This document shows positions 8,934 through 16,570 of a stretch of DNA of 58,277 nucleotides, in pieces. Origin of the DNA: Myxococcales bacterium (GTDB taxonomy: Bacteria; Myxococcota; Myxococcia; Myxococcales; Myxococcaceae); NCBI GenBank assembly GCA_030681895.1, contig JAUXRI010000163.1, positions 1 to 58,277 on the forward strand, written 5' to 3'. Position numbers and translations under genes: made by a program. The notes under the pieces were generated by a model, which was given only the letters and a program-made list of their open reading frames with translations, was not told where the DNA came from and searched no databases. How positions within the stretch are numbered: the first letter of the stretch is position 1; the number at the start of each line of letters is the position of its first letter.

Positions 8934-8986
8934 CCTCGAGTCGAGGAAGGTTCATTTCGTCACGAACAGCGACCGACAGTGTCGGT
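8934..8986. promoter_or_regulatory. Two perfect dyads upstream of the cyclase operon
   Basis: The 180-base divergent region between the OmpA gene and the small plus-strand ORF holds two perfect inverted repeats. CCTCGA-G-TCGAGG lies at 8934-8946 and ACCGACA-G-TGTCGGT at 8972-8986. Both have odd-length one-base centres, typical of compact operator dyads. They lie 24 and 62 bases upstream of the OmpA start codon, so they may regulate the five-gene operon. No known regulator consensus is recognised. Confidence 0.35.
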
Positions 8987-9090
8987 GGAATGCCTTCACC
9001 GACGGTTCGAATGAGTGTCACGACCGGTCTGTTCAAAAGTACGGCCACCTCAGCCCACTCACGCCGCATGATTGGCAGCGAGGTCGTCAC

Positions 9091-9348
9091 GTGAGCTTCT
9101 TGAAGCGTCTGTTCGGCGAACCACCTGCGAAAGAAGCCTCACTCTCGGATGAGCGCTTCACGTCGTTTCTCCTGGGCTGGGAGTGCGAGCTTCGGTCGAG
9201 CTCACTTTCGCCCGACGCGCTCTTCGAGGAACTCCCCGAGCGATTCCTCGAGCACTTCTCCGGAACCTTCGAGCAGCCCACCGAAGCCCGATTGCTCGGC
9301 GAGCTGTGGAGCCGGGCCCTCATGCCGATTTTCACGCCTCGCCGGTGA
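9091..9348 (+). CDS. Hypothetical small protein
   Basis: An 85-residue protein from a GTG at 9091 (MSFLKRLFGEPPAKEASLS), acidic and largely helical, with no signal peptide or membrane segment. The frame is open much further upstream, but that part is the antisense of the OmpA gene, so I place the start at the first codon past the divergent intergenic region. The stop overlaps the next start in a GTGA, which supports both being real and cotranslated. Family not recognised. The ribosome binding site is weak. Confidence 0.5.
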   Translation: MSFLKRLFGEPPAKEASLSDERFTSFLLGWECELRSSSLSPDALFEELPERFLEHFSGTFEQPTEARLLGELWSRALMPIFTPRR

Positions 9349-9761
9349 ACCCCGAGAAACTGCACACGCCAGCGGCGCTGCGTCCCGAGAACGCGGCCGC
9401 CTTCACCGAGCGCGTCACCACGGTCCGCAGCTCGGCAGGCTTCAACGTCGCGCTGACTGACCGGTTCGAAGCGCTCTGGAAGAAGCACGGCGGTGTGAGA
9501 GGCCAGCTCTGTCACGTCGGGCCGCCGCACACCTTCGTCCGAGCTGGCGAGCAGACGGTCCTTGGCGTGCGCAACGCCTTCCTGAACCTCGAGCCCATCG
9601 AAGCCTCGTCGCTTCGGCGACCTGCGCGCGGCTACGTCATCGCGAAGGAGCGGAGCGCTGCCGTGCGCTCCACTCCGTGGGCGCGTCAGCACTGGTGGTG
9701 GGCCCGGCCGGGTCGGACTCTTCGTGCTGTCGTCGTCACCACTGAGCCGGTTGGCTCATGA
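9345..9761 (+). CDS. Hypothetical protein
   Basis: A 138-residue ORF starting at a GTG that overlaps the previous stop by four bases. The first 95 residues look like real coding sequence (VNPEKLHTPAALRPENAAAF onward). The last 40 residues, after GYVIAKERSAA, are rich in Arg, Trp and Ser and look less natural, so the end may be frameshifted or decayed. No domain is recognised. It forms a small run with the ORFs on either side. Confidence 0.4.
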   Translation: MNPEKLHTPAALRPENAAAFTERVTTVRSSAGFNVALTDRFEALWKKHGGVRGQLCHVGPPHTFVRAGEQTVLGVRNAFLNLEPIEASSLRRPARGYVIAKERSAAVRSTPWARQHWWWARPGRTLRAVVVTTEPVGS

Positions 9762-10498
9762 CGACTCGCCCGTCGACTGGCCCGAGTGGTGCCCGGTGCT
9801 CGACGTGCCCGAGACGTTCACGTGGGTGTACCGCGACCGAACCACCGACGCGTCGCACTTCACGGGCCTCGAGACCGCCGCAGGCCTGGCGCGCGAGCAC
9901 ACCACCATCGGTCCGTCCGACGACGCCGTCGAGCGTCTCCACCGCGCCCAGTTCGGAGCGTTCATTCAGGGCGAAGTCCTGGACCCGGCCGACCTCGGAT
10001 ACCTGCAGGTGGGTTGGGCCATCGCGAGGTGGCTGCTCCAACACGGAGACGGCATGGTCATGGACGCGGAGTCAGGGCGGTGAAGCGCTGCTGTCGTGGG
10101 AAGCGGGCGGCTGGCCCACCGGTCGACGGTTCCTGCTCGAGCGCGAGGTCCGGTTCTCGACCTCCATCGAAGAGACGACGTGCGTCCTGGCGACCCTGGG
10201 GCTCGTGAAGTTCGGTCGACCCGAGCTGCTCTGCGTCGTGGGCGCGGAAGACGTGGACGCGAGTGGCACGTTCGCGACCGCGACGATTCCCGGCTGGGTC
10301 AACGAGACGATGGAGCTCTTCGCGAACCGGCTCGCGATGGGCGCGCACCTGAGGCCCGGTGACGTCCACGCATCAGGTGGCTTCGACGCTGCGGGTAGGA
10401 GAGCATCTCGTCATGCGCTCGCTCCTGAACGTCGCGGTGGTGCTCGGACTGCTCGTCTCGTTCAGCTGCGGCATGCCGGTACAGCCGTCGACGTGTGA
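9724..10498 (+). pseudogene. Frameshifted gene, unrecognised family
   Basis: Good coding sequence runs in one frame from a GTG at 9724 (or a TTG at 9751) to a TGA at 10081-10083, ending GMVMDAESGR. It then continues in the +1 frame with equally good coding sequence (LLSWEAGGWPTGRRFLLERE and beyond), with no usable start codon near the junction. Skipping one base around 10077-10080 joins the frames into one protein of about 210-250 residues. The first stop in the second frame is at 10498, 86 bases inside the next lipoprotein gene, so the true C-terminus is unclear. This may be a real pseudogene, a base-calling error or a programmed shift. Family not recognised. Confidence 0.45.
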
Positions 10499-12137
10499 GC
10501 CAGCCACCTGCAACGGGTGCTGCTCGAGCGACGGCCGATGCGAGCCGGGAGACGACGACCAGGCCTGTGGCAGCGCTGCTTCGCAGTGTCAGTCGTGTGG
10601 CGTCGGCCGCAGCTGCACGGCGCGACGCTGCACCAGCACAGGTGGAGTTGGCGGAGGAAGTGCCGCAGGCGGGGCAGCGGGAGGCGACTCGGCGGGTGGA
10701 TCAGCAGGGGGTGATGCAGGCGGTTCTGCCGGAGGAGCAGCAGGTGGCGCGGCGGGCGGATCAGCCGGCGGCGACGCGGGCGGATCAGCCGGCGGCACAG
10801 CGGGTGGATCGGCAGGCGGATCTGCAGGCGGCACAGCGGGAGGATCTGCAGGTGGCTCCGCTGGTGGAGGCGCAGCAGGTGGCGCGGCGACCGGTGGTGG
10901 CGGCGCGCTCCCGACACCGAGCTGGGTCCTCGACACAGGGCTCACGGCGAACGAGCTCGGCGTATTGGTGAACGACAACGACCCCATCTCCGTCGCCATC
11001 GCCGATCGCTACGTTCAGGCCCGCAGCATCCCCGCCCGGAACGTCGTGCGCTTCGCCTTCGACGCCGGCACGAACACCACGATGACCGTCGGTGTGTTCA
11101 ACCCGCTCAAGGCCCAGGCCGACGCCATCGGTGCTGACGCTGGCCTGCAGGCGTGGCTGATCACCTGGACCCGCCCGTACCGCGTCGACTGCATGTCCAT
11201 CGGAACGGCCTTCGCCGTCGGCTACGACGCGGGTTTCTGCAGCACGCCGTGCAACGCGACGACGTCGCTGCGCAGCTACGACGACGAGGGCGTGACCGAC
11301 GGCGGAGCAGCACACCGTCTCTGGGACAGGCTCCGCGTACGACCGACGATGATGCTCGCCACCACACCGAACGACGCGGGCGTCGCCTTCGCCACCATCG
11401 CGCGCGGGCTCGCCTCCGACGACACCTTCCCCACGGGCGAGGGCTACTTCTACCGAACGACGGATTCGGCGCGCAGCGTCCGGTTCTCCGAGTTCCGCTT
11501 CAACACGCTGCCGCAATGGGCCGACGGCGGGCTCTCGCTCACCTACGTCGACTCGTCGATGGGCGGGCCGCAGGCGCTGGTCGACGCGGGCTCGGTGCTC
11601 TTCTACTTCCAGGGTCTCGCGTCGGTGCCGTCCATCGACACCAACCAGTACCTGCCCGGCGCCGTCGCTGATCACCTCACGTCGTACGGAGGCCAGGTGC
11701 CGACGAGCGGCCAGATGAGCATCTTGCGCTGGCTCGAGGCAGGCGCGACGGCCAGCTACGGAACCGTCGTCGAGCCGTGCAACTACACCAGCAAGTTCCC
11801 CAACACGACGGTGCTCCTCAGCCACTACTACCGAGGCGAGCCCATCATCGAGGCGTACTGGAAGAGCGTGTCGATGCCCGGCGAGGGGCTGTTCATCGGC
11901 GAGCCGCTGGCGAGGCCGTGGGGCGGTCACCAGACGGGCTGGAGCGCGAGCACTCGCACACTCACCTTGACGACGACGATGATGAAGCCCGGCCTTCGCT
12001 ACGCCATCGACTCGGCGCCGACCCGCACCGGCCCGTGGACGCGCGTGCAGACCAACCTCACGGTCATGCGCCACCAACGGGCCACGCTCACCGTCACGGG
12101 CGCGATGGAGGCGTTCTACCGGCTCAGGCGGGAGTGA
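10413..12137 (+). CDS. TIGR03790-family lipoprotein with Gly-rich linker
   Basis: A 574-residue lipoprotein. The signal peptide ends SFSC with the lipid Cys at residue 19. A short Cys-rich module (about 25-70) is followed by a long Gly/Ser/Ala linker (about 77-165), then a globular domain starting ELGVLVNDNDPISVAIADRY, with IPARNVVRFAFD soon after. That opening matches the TIGR03790 family of predicted surface proteins found in Myxococcota and related groups, whose function is unknown. The ATG at 10413 was chosen over an earlier in-frame start because it begins the signal peptide and follows GGAGAG at 10398-10403. The fold places the domain outside the inner membrane. Confidence 0.8.
   Translation: MRSLLNVAVVLGLLVSFSCGMPVQPSTCEPATCNGCCSSDGRCEPGDDDQACGSAASQCQSCGVGRSCTARRCTSTGGVGGGSAAGGAAGGDSAGGSAGGDAGGSAGGAAGGAAGGSAGGDAGGSAGGTAGGSAGGSAGGTAGGSAGGSAGGGAAGGAATGGGGALPTPSWVLDTGLTANELGVLVNDNDPISVAIADRYVQARSIPARNVVRFAFDAGTNTTMTVGVFNPLKAQADAIGADAGLQAWLITWTRPYRVDCMSIGTAFAVGYDAGFCSTPCNATTSLRSYDDEGVTDGGAAHRLWDRLRVRPTMMLATTPNDAGVAFATIARGLASDDTFPTGEGYFYRTTDSARSVRFSEFRFNTLPQWADGGLSLTYVDSSMGGPQALVDAGSVLFYFQGLASVPSIDTNQYLPGAVADHLTSYGGQVPTSGQMSILRWLEAGATASYGTVVEPCNYTSKFPNTTVLLSHYYRGEPIIEAYWKSVSMPGEGLFIGEPLARPWGGHQTGWSASTRTLTLTTTMMKPGLRYAIDSAPTRTGPWTRVQTNLTVMRHQRATLTVTGAMEAFYRLRRE
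10641..10906 (+). repeat. Low-complexity GG(S/T/D)AGG-encoding repeat
   Basis: A run of GGC/GGA/GGT, GCA/GCG and TCA/TCT codons encodes near-perfect repetition of four- and five-residue units such as GGSA and GGDA. It is a flexible spacer between the lipid anchor with its Cys module and the TIGR03790 domain. Such tracts expand and contract by slippage. Confidence 0.8.
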
Positions 12138-12224
12138 CGCGACTTCACGGCGGAACACTCGCGTTCCCACAGACGTTCCCCCGATGCCGTGGTTTGCTCC
12201 GCGGCCTCTGGAGGGGATACCTGC

Positions 12225-14402
12225 ATGAAACCCATCGACACCCGCGTCGACACGGTGACGCTGTACCACCGCGGCGCCACCGTTCGCCGAACCGCCACGC
12301 TCGACTTCAGCACGGGAGCACCGTCCGAGCTGCTCGTCGCCGACCTGCCGCTCTCGTTGCTCGACCACACCGTTCGCGCCCGCGTCGAGAGCTCGAGCGG
12401 AGCGGTCGTGCTCTCGAACGTTCGGATCGGGCTCTACGCGCCGCCGCGAGGAACCCCCGAGACGCCGCCTGACGTCGTCGCGCTCAAGACGGTGCGCAGC
12501 ACGCTCGAGGTCACGCGCGATCGCATCGCCCAGCTTCAGTACGAGCTCGGTCAGCTCGGCTCGGTCTCGGTCAACCCCCGCCCGTCGCCCGAAGAAGGCA
12601 AAGCGCCGAACCCGTCACCGATGTTCGCGCGTGCGTCACTCGAGACGATGATCGAAGACGCTTCGACCAGGCGCGTCGAGCAGCTCCACGCGCTCGAGGC
12701 CGACCTCAAGAAGCGCGTCGAAGAAGAGGCCACCATTCTTCGCCGCATCACGCTCGCGTCCACCGCCTCGAACGTGCGTCCCGACGAGCTGAAGAAGTCG
12801 GTCACGCTGCAGGTGTTGCCGGGCTCGACCGCGAAGCAGGGCACGCTGGTGCTCGAGTACTTCGTGCTCGGAGCCCGCTGGGCCCCTGCCTACCAGTGCC
12901 GCATGACGCGCGACTGCCGCTCCGCCGACCTGCAGCTGCGCGCGATGGTGATTCAACGCTCGGGTGAAGACTGGCGCGGCGTGAAGCTCAAGCTGTCGAC
13001 CGCCTCGCCGATGAGCTGGACCGAACTGCCTGAGCTCTCGTCGATTCGAATCGGCCGCGCTCAGGCGCCGCCACCAGGCAAACGCGGGTTCCGGCCGCCA
13101 CCCCAGGGTGCGTCGTCGCTGTTCGCCGACTACGACCGAGGGCTGAATCAGGCGCGCGCGAGCCAGCCGGTGATTCCGACGTGGCAGCCTCCGGCGCTCG
13201 TGCTGGCCCCGATGCCGACCCCCGATTCGTTCGGCTCGGCGGGCGCTCCACAGGCCGAGATGGATGACGAGGGCATGGTCATGGAGGAGGAGGCCGAGCG
13301 AGAGGCGCCGATGCGCAAAGAGATGAAGAAGATGGCCTCGCGGCGTGATGGCCCGATGCCGCCTCCCGCGCCCGCGGCGATGGCGTCGCCCGTGATGTCT
13401 GCGATGCGCCCTGCGGCTGGCCGCGCGATGGCGTCGCCGAAGAGCGCCTCGATGGAGTCGCGCCTGAGCGTCGACGCCGACCTCTCCGACGTGCTCGGTG
13501 GCGCCGCGCCCAGTGAGCTGCAGGTGGTGCTGTACGCCTCACTGCGCCTCGGCCCCGCCTCCGATGGAAACCGCGGGCAGCTCACCTCGGTCGACCGGCG
13601 CCGCGCCTTCCTCGACTCCCTCGTCGCGCTGCAGCTCTCTGCGCCGTTCGACGTGTTGTCCGTCGTCGAGGCGGCCGAGAGCCAGGGCCAGCATCTCTTC
13701 CAGCTCCCCGCGCCGTCGGGCACCTCTGACGTTCGCGCCGAGGCAGGGTGGTTCGACTACGTCTACCCGACCGACGCCGCGGTCGACGTGCCGTCCGATG
13801 GCACGTGGCACTCGGTGCCCGTGAACACCCGCACCGCGACCGGTGATGTCCGCTACGTCGTCGTGCCGCGCGAAGACCCGCAGGTGTACCGGCTCGCGCT
13901 GGTGAAGAACCCGCTCCCCTCGCCCCTGCTCCCAGGCCCCGTCGAGGTGTACGTGGCTGGCGAGTACGTGCTGACGACGGTGCTGCCGTCGGTGCCTCCG
14001 GGAGGCGACTTCAAGCTCTCGCTCGGCATCGAGCAGGCCGTGAAGGTCGCGCGCAACACGACGTTCCAGGAGCAACGCTCGGGCGACAAGGTCGTCGCGA
14101 CCAACGAGCTGATTCACGACATCGTCATCGACGTGGTGAACAACCTCGACCGCGAGGCCACCTTCGAGGTGCGGGAGCGCATTCCACAGCCCGCCGAAGA
14201 CGCCGAGGTGGTGGTCGACGAAGGCAAGGTGTCGCCGTCGTGGGAGACGTACCCGCAAGACGAGCGCGGCCACGTCATTCAAGGCGGGCGGCGTTGGGTG
14301 CTCTCGGTGAAGCCGGGCGCGACCCAGACGCTCAAGGCCAACTACCGGGTGAAGCTGTACGCGAACAACGAGCTGGTCGGCGGCAACCGCCGGGAGGTGT
14401 GA
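12225..14402 (+). CDS. DUF4139 protein, MuiA-like, paralogue 1
   Basis: A 725-residue protein resembling the mucoidy-inhibitor MuiA family: an N-terminal DUF4140-type beta domain (about 5-100, opening VDTVTLYHRGATVRRTATL), a helical segment of about 90 residues (about 95-190), then a long DUF4139 region with FVLGARWAPAYQCR and the conserved RVDVSLS-like late part (HDIVIDVVNNLDREATFEVRE). No signal peptide is visible. The start at 12225 follows GAGGGG; the longer reading upstream adds an unlikely leader. Residues about 346-410 form a Met-rich linker inserted in the DUF4139 region. The molecular function of the family is not established. A shorter paralogue follows four bases later. Confidence 0.85.
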   Translation: MKPIDTRVDTVTLYHRGATVRRTATLDFSTGAPSELLVADLPLSLLDHTVRARVESSSGAVVLSNVRIGLYAPPRGTPETPPDVVALKTVRSTLEVTRDRIAQLQYELGQLGSVSVNPRPSPEEGKAPNPSPMFARASLETMIEDASTRRVEQLHALEADLKKRVEEEATILRRITLASTASNVRPDELKKSVTLQVLPGSTAKQGTLVLEYFVLGARWAPAYQCRMTRDCRSADLQLRAMVIQRSGEDWRGVKLKLSTASPMSWTELPELSSIRIGRAQAPPPGKRGFRPPPQGASSLFADYDRGLNQARASQPVIPTWQPPALVLAPMPTPDSFGSAGAPQAEMDDEGMVMEEEAEREAPMRKEMKKMASRRDGPMPPPAPAAMASPVMSAMRPAAGRAMASPKSASMESRLSVDADLSDVLGGAAPSELQVVLYASLRLGPASDGNRGQLTSVDRRRAFLDSLVALQLSAPFDVLSVVEAAESQGQHLFQLPAPSGTSDVRAEAGWFDYVYPTDAAVDVPSDGTWHSVPVNTRTATGDVRYVVVPREDPQVYRLALVKNPLPSPLLPGPVEVYVAGEYVLTTVLPSVPPGGDFKLSLGIEQAVKVARNTTFQEQRSGDKVVATNELIHDIVIDVVNNLDREATFEVRERIPQPAEDAEVVVDEGKVSPSWETYPQDERGHVIQGGRRWVLSVKPGATQTLKANYRVKLYANNELVGGNRREV

Positions 14403-14406
14403 GGAC

Positions 14407-15978
14407 ATGACGACCAACACGCTGATGCCCGCAGGCCTGACCCTCGACGCGCCGGTGAAGCAGGTGACGCTGCTGGAGGATCGCGCGCAGGTGAAGCGCT
14501 CCGGCACGCTGACCCTCGAACCCGGCCAACACACGGTGCTGGTGCCCGACGTCGCGCCGGTGCTGCAAGACCTCTCGCTCCGCGCTGAAGCCAGCGGTGG
14601 TGCGCGCGTCGTCGATGCCCGTGTGCGGCGCGCGCTGAAAGTGACCAGGGACGAGCGGCCCGAGGTCGCCCGAGCGCTCGAGAAGGACATCGAGCAGCTC
14701 ACCGACACGGTGAAGGCGCTCAGCGAAGACCAGGCCCTGACGCAGCAACGACGTCAACGCCTCGAAGAGATTCTGGGGCGCGGCTTCTCGGAGCTGCCCG
14801 AAGACATCTCGTGGGGCCTCACCGCGCCGCAGTGGGAAGAGAGCCTCGAGGGCCTGTTCGGAAAGGTGCGTGCCCTGCGTGAACGTGGGCTGTCGCTCGA
14901 GCACCAGCTGCGCGACGCGAACGAGACGCGTGCCCGCCTCGTCTTTCAACGGCAGGCCTTCGACCGCCCTGACACCCGCTTCACGGCGTGGCTCGAGGCC
15001 GACGTGCTCGTCACCGGCAAGGCGTCGGTCGAGGTGTCCTTCGAGTACACGGTGCCCAACGCGCTGTGGCGGCCGATGCACTCGGCGCGTCTCGCGGACG
15101 GCGCCCTCTTCTTCGAGAGCCGCGCGTGCGTCTGGCAGAACACCGGCGAAGCGTGGACGAACGCCCGGCTCGTCTTCTCCACCGCGCGCGCGTCGCTCGG
15201 CATCGAGCCCCCGCTCCTCTCGGACGACCTGCTCACCGCGCAGAAGAAGCAGGACAAGCTGGTGGTGCAGGCACGCGAGGTGGTGATTCAGAAGGCGAAG
15301 GCAGGGCCCGGCGGCGGTGGTGGAAGCGCGCCAGTGCCGAGCACGGTCGAGCTGCCGGGCGTCGACGACGGCGGCGAGATTCGCAACCTCGAAGCGAAGG
15401 GCCCGTGCACGGTGCCGTCTGACGGTCGCCCGACGATGGTGCCGCTCTTCGACTTCAAGGCGACGCCGAAGCCGAAGTACCTCGCGTTCCCCGAGCTCGA
15501 GCTGCGCGTCTTCCTGACCTCGCTGCAGAAGAATGAATCACGCTTCCCCATTCTCGCGGGCCCGGTCGAGCTGCTGCTGCAGAACGGCTTCGTCGGGTGG
15601 ACGAAGGTGCTCTTCGTCGCCGCAGGAGAAGCGTTCCAACTCTCCTTCGGGCCAGACGACTCGCTCCGCATCGCCCGTGCCGAACGCGAGAAGGAGCAGG
15701 AGTCACACGTCGACAAGTGGAAGACGATGACGCAGTCGGTGTGGCTCTACCTCTCGAACGTCGGCGACGAAAAGAAGACCGTCGAGGTGCGAGAGCGCAT
15801 GCCCGTCTCGGAGCTCGAGCAGGTGAAGGTCGAGCTGGGCGCGAAGCGCTCGTCGCCGAAGCCAGACGTCGATGACCACGGCTTCCTCACGTGGACGCTC
15901 GAGCTGCTCCCGCACAGCCAGCAACAGGTGAAGTTCGCCTACGACGTGTCCACGGCGCCGGGCGTGCAAGGCATGTGA
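14407..15978 (+). CDS. DUF4139 protein, MuiA-like, paralogue 2
   Basis: A 523-residue protein with the same layout as its upstream neighbour but shorter. It has an N-terminal beta domain (VKQVTLLEDRAQVKRSGTL), a long helical coiled-coil-like segment (about 75-175), then a DUF4139-like region (YTVPNALWRPMHSARL; later VWLYLSNVGDEKKTVEVRER). It lacks the Met-rich insertion and instead has a short poly-Gly stretch near residue 300. Only four bases separate it from the first copy, and a GAGG ribosome binding site overlaps that gene's stop, so the two are cotranscribed and may form a heteromer. No signal peptide is visible. Confidence 0.8.
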   Translation: MTTNTLMPAGLTLDAPVKQVTLLEDRAQVKRSGTLTLEPGQHTVLVPDVAPVLQDLSLRAEASGGARVVDARVRRALKVTRDERPEVARALEKDIEQLTDTVKALSEDQALTQQRRQRLEEILGRGFSELPEDISWGLTAPQWEESLEGLFGKVRALRERGLSLEHQLRDANETRARLVFQRQAFDRPDTRFTAWLEADVLVTGKASVEVSFEYTVPNALWRPMHSARLADGALFFESRACVWQNTGEAWTNARLVFSTARASLGIEPPLLSDDLLTAQKKQDKLVVQAREVVIQKAKAGPGGGGGSAPVPSTVELPGVDDGGEIRNLEAKGPCTVPSDGRPTMVPLFDFKATPKPKYLAFPELELRVFLTSLQKNESRFPILAGPVELLLQNGFVGWTKVLFVAAGEAFQLSFGPDDSLRIARAEREKEQESHVDKWKTMTQSVWLYLSNVGDEKKTVEVRERMPVSELEQVKVELGAKRSSPKPDVDDHGFLTWTLELLPHSQQQVKFAYDVSTAPGVQGM

Positions 15979-16016
15979 GGCTCGCCTGAGGCTCCCCCCG
16001 ATGCGATGAGGGGCTC

Positions 16017-16484
16017 ATGCGATTCCTGCTCCCGCTCTTCATCGTCTCGTTGTCGTCCTGCATGGCGCAGCAGTGGCAAGGCACCTGGGCCGGCTCGGCG
16101 ACGGTCAACGATGGCCGCATGCCCACGACGATGAACGGCACCCTCGTCATCACCAGCGGCGCTGGAATTCCGGCGTCGCTCGTCTTCGCGTTCAAGGGCT
16201 CGACCGCGGGCATCTCGAAGGAGTGGAGCTGCCCGGCTGGAGGCGTGTCGACGGCGAGCTCGACCGCCTCGACCGCCACCATCGCGACGGGCGCGTCATG
16301 CAAGCTCACCGTCACGCCCGATGACGGCTGCACCTACGACACCGTCTTCAACTCGGGCGAGTTCACGATTCAGGGCGACGCGATGACAGGCACTGGCGGC
16401 GGCCGCCTCACCACCACGTGCACCGGCATGGGCTCGACCACCTCGGACTTCGGCTTCACCGTCACCGCGACCCAGAAGCGGTAG
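16017..16484 (+). CDS. Small lipoprotein of unknown function
   Basis: A 155-residue lipoprotein. The signal peptide ends SLSSC (lipid Cys at about residue 15). The mature part is rich in Thr, Ser and Gly, with alternating hydrophobic residues typical of an all-beta domain, and contains three Cys (WSCPAG, SCKLTV, DGCTYD). It lies 38 bases after the DUF4139 pair on the same strand and may belong to that transcription unit. Family not recognised. Confidence 0.7.
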   Translation: MRFLLPLFIVSLSSCMAQQWQGTWAGSATVNDGRMPTTMNGTLVITSGAGIPASLVFAFKGSTAGISKEWSCPAGGVSTASSTASTATIATGASCKLTVTPDDGCTYDTVFNSGEFTIQGDAMTGTGGGRLTTTCTGMGSTTSDFGFTVTATQKR

Positions 16485-16532
16485 CGGAGCGGCCGGGTTG
16501 CGGCGCCAGCAGCGCTGAGCTACGACTTCGGT

Positions 16533-16551
16533 ATTGAGAATCGTTCTCAAT
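16533..16551. promoter_or_regulatory. Fur-box-like palindrome
   Basis: ATTGAGAA-TCG-TTCTCAAT is a perfect 8-base inverted repeat. It extends imperfectly outward to GGTA on the left and TACC on the right (16530-16555). Compared with the Fur 7-1-7 pattern TGANAATNATTNTCA, it matches all specified bases except one. It ends 19 bases before the ATG at 16571, where a bound repressor would block transcription or its start. It is also strikingly AT-rich for this DNA. Binding by Fur or a relative is inferred from pattern only. Confidence 0.6.
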
Positions 16552-16570
16552 TACCAAGACGAAGGCTCCG

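Noticed and set aside
10641..10906. Possible CRISPR-like or minisatellite array
   Set aside because: The repeats are short in-frame codon runs with no spacers; they encode a Gly-rich linker.
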